Shown here: piece by piece, positions 59,660-64,000 of the stretch
Position numbering within the stretch: the stretch's first letter is position 1
Layout of the letters: the number at the start of each line of letters is the position of its first letter
Source: an uncultured Myxococcales bacterium
Lineage (GTDB): Bacteria; Myxococcota; Myxococcia; Myxococcales; Myxococcaceae
DNA length: 64,000 nt
Assembly: GCA_937980205.1 (NCBI GenBank)
Contig: CALJKW010000061.1
Location: forward strand, 1-64,000
Reading direction: 5' to 3'
Notes under the pieces: generated by a model
What the model saw: the letters and a program-made list of their open reading frames with translations, nothing else
Told to the model about the DNA's origin: nothing
The model's database searches: none
Program-made: the position numbers and the translations under genes

Positions 59660-59920
59660 ATGAGCGTGCGATTCGCATTCATGGCTGCGCTCGGCCTCGC
59701 GCTGTCTTGCGGCCAGATGGTCCGCAACAGCGAGCTCGGCTCCACCGTGGACGCCGGCTTCTTCGGGTCCGAGCCTCAAACCGGTGGCGACTGTAACTGC
59801 CGCGGAGGACTCTGCTGCGGCACCCTCTGCTGTGACCTGACGGAAACATGCTGTGCCTCGGGCGGCACGTTCCGGTGCCAGCGGCAGGACGCGACCGGCG
59901 GCGCCTGCGGCGGCCCCTGA
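59660..59920 (+). CDS. Small Cys-rich lipoprotein
   Basis: The 86-aa protein has a signal ending GLALSC (lipobox) and a mature part rich in Cys (GGDCNCRGGLCCGTLCCDLT, then ETCCASGG), about ten cysteines in 45 residues. It resembles small Cys-rich myxobacterial surface proteins such as the next gene, and disulfides or metal binding are likely. ATG 59660 lies 22 bp after the helicase stop. Confidence 0.7.
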   Translation: MSVRFAFMAALGLALSCGQMVRNSELGSTVDAGFFGSEPQTGGDCNCRGGLCCGTLCCDLTETCCASGGTFRCQRQDATGGACGGP

Positions 59921-59939
59921 GCGCCGTTAGCTTGGGATC

Positions 59940-60296
59940 ATGATCAACGCACGGGCAATGCTCGCCGTGCTGTGTCTGGTCGCGTGCGGTACTGAGCCGT
60001 CAGCGACAGAGTCCAGCAGCGGAGCAGGCGGCTTCACCAGCAGCAGTGGCGGTACCGGATCGAACGCAGGCGGGGGCACCACGGGAGGCAGCACCGGCAC
60101 CACCGACGTCGCCGATGGCAACCCGCAGGGCAGCACCGGGTCCAACGTCTGTGACAACGGCCTCGTGTGCTCGGCGGGTGAGTGCTGCGCAGGAGTCTGC
60201 TGCACCGTCAGCCAGATGTGCTGCAACGGCAGGTGCGTGATGCCGACGCCGACGATGCCGTTCTGCACCATCGATCTCGGCGAGCCGATGCCCTGA
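59940..60296 (+). CDS. Small Cys-rich Ser/Gly/Thr-linker lipoprotein
   Basis: A 118-aa protein with signal and lipobox (LCLVACG), a Ser/Gly/Thr-rich stretch (about 20-65), and a compact Cys knot (SAGECCAGVCC, then SQMCCNGRC). It lies 20 bp after a similar small lipoprotein and may be co-transcribed with it. Role unknown. The following 190 bp hold an ACTGAGCCTGTCGAAG word of the dispersed TCGAAG repeat and no supported gene. Confidence 0.7.
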   Translation: MINARAMLAVLCLVACGTEPSATESSSGAGGFTSSSGGTGSNAGGGTTGGSTGTTDVADGNPQGSTGSNVCDNGLVCSAGECCAGVCCTVSQMCCNGRCVMPTPTMPFCTIDLGEPMP

Positions 60297-60489
60297 GCGC
60301 AGCAAGAAGCCGCGCGCACTGAGCCTGTCGAAGTGCCCGGGCGATCTGGGCAGAGCCTTCTCGAAGTCGATGCTTGCTCGCCCGGACCCGTTCGACGACG
60401 CGCGGTCCGCTTCGCGGCCGCGCTGCTCAGGGTGCACGCTTTCTTGTCGCGCTCGACGGCCCGGTTCACCTGCAGCCGCCGGCCTCGTG

Positions 60490-61629
60490 TCAGTCCGAGT
60501 CCGCGTCCTCTTTGTCGTCCGGCTCCAGCCCGAGCTCTCTGGTGAGCTCGAGGTGAATGCGCCGCACGCGCTCGACCTGGCCCTTCGCGGGGAAGCGCTC
60601 GTAGAAGCCCTCCGAGCGGAACTTCGCCGCGTTCGCCTGCCACGGACGCGTGAGCTTCGCGAAGACGTCTGATCCGCCCGAGCTCCACGCCTCCATCGGC
60701 TTCTTCTGCTTCATCACCTCGCCGAGGACGCGGATGAGGGCTTTCAGCGTCACGTCCTTCGTGAACATGTACTTGTCGTTCTGGCCCCAGACGTCGCGCA
60801 TCGTCTCGCGGACGCCGGCGAGCCAGTCGCGGACGAAGTTGTAGAACGACGTGCTGCGCCCGCCGAACCGCTTCTTCGCGATGCGCGTCTCGGTGAGCTT
60901 GTGCAGCTCATTGAACAGCTCGCTCTGCAGAATCCACTTCTCCTGCCGCGAGCGGCCGCCGAGCCGGTTGATGCGGTACTTCAGCGGCGAGTCGTCTTCC
61001 GCGTACAGCATGTTGACGACCTTGGCGGCGAGCTTCTTCTCGGGGCTCTCCCACGAGACCTTCTCGTAGAGGTCGACGAGGTGCGACTTGTTGATGCGCG
61101 TGTGCGTGGAGTTCACGATCACGAACATCTCCGTCGCGAAGTCGGCGGTGCGGCCGTCGAAGATCAGGCACGGCACTTCGACGTTGTCCGCCTCTTTCGG
61201 GTGGCGGCGCGTGAAGAAGTCGAGGCCGGCGACGCGGTGCTGGCCGTCGATGATGAGGTACTTGCCGTCGGGCTCGCGCAGGTTGCCGACGCTCTTCGCT
61301 TCGCCGATCTGCTCGAACTTGAGCTTCTCCTCGGTGAAGAGCTGAATCGCGCCCGGCACGAGCGGCTGCGTCGCGGCCGTCTCGAAGAAGTTGACGATGG
61401 CGCCGATCTTCCGCTTGTTGAGCGTGCGCTGGAACGAGCCCTCGCTCTTCTCGACGGTGGCGATGAACTTCGCGACCTCGTCCTCGTGGGCGGCGGGCGG
61501 CTCGGCGTCCGTCTGCTCTCCCTCGAAGTGGTACCGGCTGACGAAACGCACCTTCGCGAGCAGGTCGGGGACCTTGTAGCTCACGAAGTAGAACGTGCCT
61601 TCCTTCTGGCGGATGCGGGTGGCGAGCAT
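60490..61629 (-). CDS. DGQHR-domain protein (DndB-like)
   Basis: The 379-aa protein carries the motif LIIDGQHRVAGLDFF (DGQHR at 128-132), which defines the DGQHR family around DndB, the regulator of DNA phosphorothioation, and is related to ParB-type nucleotide-binding folds. The VIVNSTHTRINKSHLV segment (about 170-185) is the second conserved block. No dndA-E or dptFGH genes lie in the window, so it is a solo member. Its start is 23 bp from the divergent START-domain gene. Acidic C-terminal tail (DDKEDADSD). Confidence 0.85.
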   Translation of the reverse strand: MLATRIRQKEGTFYFVSYKVPDLLAKVRFVSRYHFEGEQTDAEPPAAHEDEVAKFIATVEKSEGSFQRTLNKRKIGAIVNFFETAATQPLVPGAIQLFTEEKLKFEQIGEAKSVGNLREPDGKYLIIDGQHRVAGLDFFTRRHPKEADNVEVPCLIFDGRTADFATEMFVIVNSTHTRINKSHLVDLYEKVSWESPEKKLAAKVVNMLYAEDDSPLKYRINRLGGRSRQEKWILQSELFNELHKLTETRIAKKRFGGRSTSFYNFVRDWLAGVRETMRDVWGQNDKYMFTKDVTLKALIRVLGEVMKQKKPMEAWSSGGSDVFAKLTRPWQANAAKFRSEGFYERFPAKGQVERVRRIHLELTRELGLEPDDKEDADSD

Positions 61630-61652
61630 GAGCCGCGGGTATAGTCCGCTCC

Positions 61653-62267
61653 GTGACGCTGCGCCTCATCCTGCTGCTGCTCACAGCCGAACCCGCTGAA
61701 CCCGACTGGAAGACGGAATCCGCTCCCGCCGGCGTCACGCTCGAGTCGAGGCCGGTGAAGGACAGCGCCTTCTACGAGTACCGGGCGCAGACCGACACCG
61801 ACGCTCCGGTGAGCGCGCTGTGCGACGCCATCTTCGACTGGGGCAGCATCGAGAAGGACCACGACCAGCTCAAGTCGCGCACCCTCCTCGAGGACCTCGG
61901 AGAGCGCCGCATCGTCTACGACCAGCTCGACCCGCCCGTCGTGTCCTGCCGCGACTTCGCGTTCACCGTCGCGCGAGATCGCCGCCCCGACGGCTCGTGC
62001 CGGCTCGACTTCTTTCCGACCAACGACAAGGCGCCGAAGGCTCCCGACGGCTGGGTCCGCATGGAGAAGCTCAAAGGCTCGTGGACGTTCGAGCCCAAGC
62101 CCGATGGGAAGACACACGTGACGTATCGGCTGTGGGCCGATCCGGCCGGCGCGATTCCCGCCGTCTTCGTGCACGGCTCTCAGCGTGAGGCCGCGGTCGC
62201 GACGCTGCAGAAGGGCATCGTGAAGGGGAAGCAGTACGCCTCGAAGACTCAAGGTGGCGGGCGCTGA
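61653..62267 (+). CDS. START-like lipid-transfer domain protein
   Basis: The 204-aa product (GTG 61653) has a possible short signal (MTLRLILLLLTAEP), followed by a START-type fold: VTLESRPVKDSAFYEYRAQT, SALCDAIFDWGSIEKDHDQL, DFAFTVARDRRPDG, and LKGSWTFEPKPDGKTHVTYR. A hydrophobic cavity for lipid is expected. Its stop overlaps the next start as TGATG (62265-62269), so the two are coupled. Confidence 0.75.
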   Translation: MTLRLILLLLTAEPAEPDWKTESAPAGVTLESRPVKDSAFYEYRAQTDTDAPVSALCDAIFDWGSIEKDHDQLKSRTLLEDLGERRIVYDQLDPPVVSCRDFAFTVARDRRPDGSCRLDFFPTNDKAPKAPDGWVRMEKLKGSWTFEPKPDGKTHVTYRLWADPAGAIPAVFVHGSQREAAVATLQKGIVKGKQYASKTQGGGR

Positions 62268-63835
62268 TGCGGCTCGCCGCGTTGTGCCTCGTCGTCTCGA
62301 GCTCGGCCTCGGCGCAGTGGCTTCAGGGCTACGCGCAGCGGCAGCCCATCGACGTCGCCAGCCCGACGGCGCTCACCGACTTCCAGGTGCTGGTCACGCT
62401 CGACACCACGGCGCTGCGGCCGGGCTGTCCCGACGTGCGCTTCACCTCCGCCGATGGAGTCACCGTCCTGCCGCACTGGCTCGAGTCCGGCTGCGGGACC
62501 GCGGCGGCGCGCTTCTGGGTGCGCGTGCCGAGCGTGACCGCGACCACGCGCATCTACGCGTACCGGGGCCATGCGACCGCGACGTCGTCCAGCGACCCGC
62601 GCGCGGTGAACCTCTTCTACGACGCCTTCGACCAGGACCCCGAGCGCGACGGCGGGTGGAGCGGCGTGCAGCGCCGCTCGTCCAACCGCGCCGCCGAGTT
62701 CGTCTGGGCCGCCGACGCCGGAGAGCTCTGGCTCACCACCGCCGACCCCGGAGCCGGCGCCGGCGGAACTTTCGCCACCATCGATCCGGCGTGGGAGGAC
62801 GGCTGGGCCGTCTCCTTCCGCTTTCGCGCCGGCGGAGGCACCGGCGCCGACGGCATGGGCTTCGGCTTCTTCCACGCCGGCAGCGAGGGCTACGGCAACG
62901 CGCTCGGCATCAACCGCGCGGGCTACGGCATCGAGATCGACAACTTCCAGAGCATGGTCGAGACGAGCGCGAACCACCTCGCCGTGGTGACGACGGTCGA
63001 GGCGAGCGCCGGCGAGGACTTCGTGCACCACGTGCAGTTCGACACGCCCGCCACCGAGGACGACGCGTGGCACGACCTGCTCGTCGAGCTCCACGCCGGC
63101 CGGCTCGACGTCTCGCTCGACGACGCGGGCGTCGTGCTCACGCACACCCGGGTCTGGGACAAGACGCACCGCGGGCTGGTGCTCGGCGCGGGGACCGGCG
63201 GCTCGACGAACCTGCACCGCGTCGACGACATCGTGCTGCGGAAGTTCGTGCGGCCGCCGCCGACCGTCACGCCGCGCGCGCTGGAGACGTTCGATGCCGG
63301 GATTCCGGCCGTCGACGCCGGCACCAGCGACGCCGGCACCGCCGACGGCGGCTCCAGCGGCAGCGGCCCCGCCGAGCTCTGGCTCACGCTCGCCGAGCCG
63401 AGCGTCGTCGCCGGAGAGATCAGCGGCCTCATCACCGTCCACGTCCGCAACGCCGCGCACGTCGACGTGCCGGTGCCGGCGGATCTGCCCATCACGTTCA
63501 CCAGCTCGTCGGGGCGCGGCGGCTTCCTGCTCCGCGCCGAGGACAAGACGGATCAACCGTTCACCGTGACGCTGCGCGCCGGCGGCTCGTCGACCGGCGT
63601 GTACTACCGGGACTTCTCCGCCGGCGTGCAGACGTTGTCGGCTTCCGCCCCCGGGCTGGCCGCTGCAAATGTTCCGCTCGAGGTGAAGGCGAGCGAGTCA
63701 CGCGGCTGCGGTTGCGGCGTAGCCGATGGGATGGCTGTCGCGCTCGTTCTGGCGGTGCTCGTTCGACGCCGCTCAATGGCCTCTGGGGCCCGAAGACGTG
63801 CCGCCAATGCCGATGACCCCGCAGCACTCTCATGA
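62267..63835 (+). CDS. DUF2341/lectin-like MYXO-CTERM surface protein
   Basis: The 522-aa protein has a signal peptide (LAALCLVVSSSASAQ) and a DUF2341-type start (YAQRQPIDVASPTALTDFQV, then RIYAYRGHATATS). A legume-lectin/LamG-like domain follows (about 125-330, EDGWAVSFRFRAGGGTGADG, then GYGIEIDNFQS), which in the family binds glycans. A Ser/Gly/Asp linker leads to a beta domain (about 370-470) and a GCGCGVADGMAVALVLAVLV, Arg-rich MYXO-CTERM tail. Likely surface-anchored carbohydrate binder. Confidence 0.82.
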   Translation: MRLAALCLVVSSSASAQWLQGYAQRQPIDVASPTALTDFQVLVTLDTTALRPGCPDVRFTSADGVTVLPHWLESGCGTAAARFWVRVPSVTATTRIYAYRGHATATSSSDPRAVNLFYDAFDQDPERDGGWSGVQRRSSNRAAEFVWAADAGELWLTTADPGAGAGGTFATIDPAWEDGWAVSFRFRAGGGTGADGMGFGFFHAGSEGYGNALGINRAGYGIEIDNFQSMVETSANHLAVVTTVEASAGEDFVHHVQFDTPATEDDAWHDLLVELHAGRLDVSLDDAGVVLTHTRVWDKTHRGLVLGAGTGGSTNLHRVDDIVLRKFVRPPPTVTPRALETFDAGIPAVDAGTSDAGTADGGSSGSGPAELWLTLAEPSVVAGEISGLITVHVRNAAHVDVPVPADLPITFTSSSGRGGFLLRAEDKTDQPFTVTLRAGGSSTGVYYRDFSAGVQTLSASAPGLAAANVPLEVKASESRGCGCGVADGMAVALVLAVLVRRRSMASGARRRAANADDPAALS

Positions 63836-63946
63836 TGCGAAGGTGTGAGCGCACCGGTCGATGGAAGACCACGAACCCTTCGCGGCTCAGAGCCCGGACT
63901 CCGCGGCGCGCCAGCTTTCGATCGCGTGCGAGGCGAGACGAAACGC

Positions 63947-64000
63947 TCACCGCCGCTCGAGGAGCTTGCGAACCGCGCCCACTGTGACGCCGCGGTCACC
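63947..64000 (-). CDS. Possible 3' end of a gene continuing past the window
   Basis: The minus strand from the window edge encodes DRGVTVGAVRKLLERR and a stop at 63947-63949, with coding-like codon use. It is too short to identify. The 110 bp between it and the MYXO-CTERM gene stop hold no feature I can support. Confidence 0.25.
   Translation of the reverse strand, partial: GDRGVTVGAVRKLLERR

Noticed and set aside
60490..61629. Dnd DNA-phosphorothioation defence system
   Set aside because: Only a DGQHR protein is present; none of dndA, C, D, E or dptF-H homologues is in the window.

Overview
The window is very GC-rich, densely coded DNA from a myxobacterium (phylum Myxococcota). This rests on the many lipoproteins with Gly/Ser/Asp-Gly-Gly linkers, two C-terminal Cys/hydrophobic/Arg tails of the MYXO-CTERM kind (36782-37969 minus, 62267-63835 plus), MopE-type and thrombospondin type-3 repeats, a kinase-AAA-TPR signalling protein and an FHA-domain sigma-54 activator. 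No rRNA, tRNA, CRISPR array or complete prophage was seen.

Layout. (1) 1-5640: tetrapyrrole genes. hemE-hemG-hemA-hemC run leftwards, each overlapping the next, with hemC cut by the window edge. hemD-hemB run rightwards from a 49-bp divergent gap and overlap at ATGA. An inverted-repeat element of about 93 bp sits in frame inside hemC, and a decayed copy of the hemB 3' end lies at 7061-7216. (2) 5645-12732: secreted lipoproteins (Cys-rich, TSP3, ZU5-like, collagen-like) with two small orphan LuxR-type regulators. (3) 12767-20968: a Ser/Thr kinase-AAA-TPR protein convergent with a four-gene operon in which every gene overlaps the next (FHA sigma-54 activator, FG-GAP protein, TIG-like protein, unknown). 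(4) 21163-28445: an alpha/beta hydrolase and a 2103-aa adhesin-like lipoprotein. (5) 28698-41997: a sigma-like/CpaB fusion, an aminotransferase, a SohB-type protease coupled to a thioesterase, a ferritin-like metalloenzyme, a MopE-type surface protein, a 723-aa possible effector and a DUF3592 membrane protein. (6) 42000-55000: an accessory zone with five short tandem arrays sharing a TG[CT]C[CG]GG core, two paralogous REP-associated tyrosine transposases (RAYTs), three broken genes, a peptidoglycan-binding peptidase, a TrmH methylase, a VanY-like/FG-GAP lipoprotein, a GlxA-type regulator divergent from a dienelactone hydrolase, and a GST-cupin ORF. (7) 55036-63835: thioesterases, a SWIM/SNF2 helicase, Cys-rich lipoproteins, a DGQHR (DndB-like) protein, a START-domain protein and a DUF2341/lectin-like MYXO-CTERM protein.

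The most unusual content is zone 6. Each RAYT is bracketed by short tandem repeat arrays, one of which ends in a perfect hairpin next to the gene, and one array lies exactly where a duplicated peptidase gene is cut. A separate repeat family (GGGGACAGGC...GCCTGTCCCC) accounts for the hemC insertion and a second copy at 34547-34635.

All functional names come from motif recognition by eye. No homology search or folding program was run.
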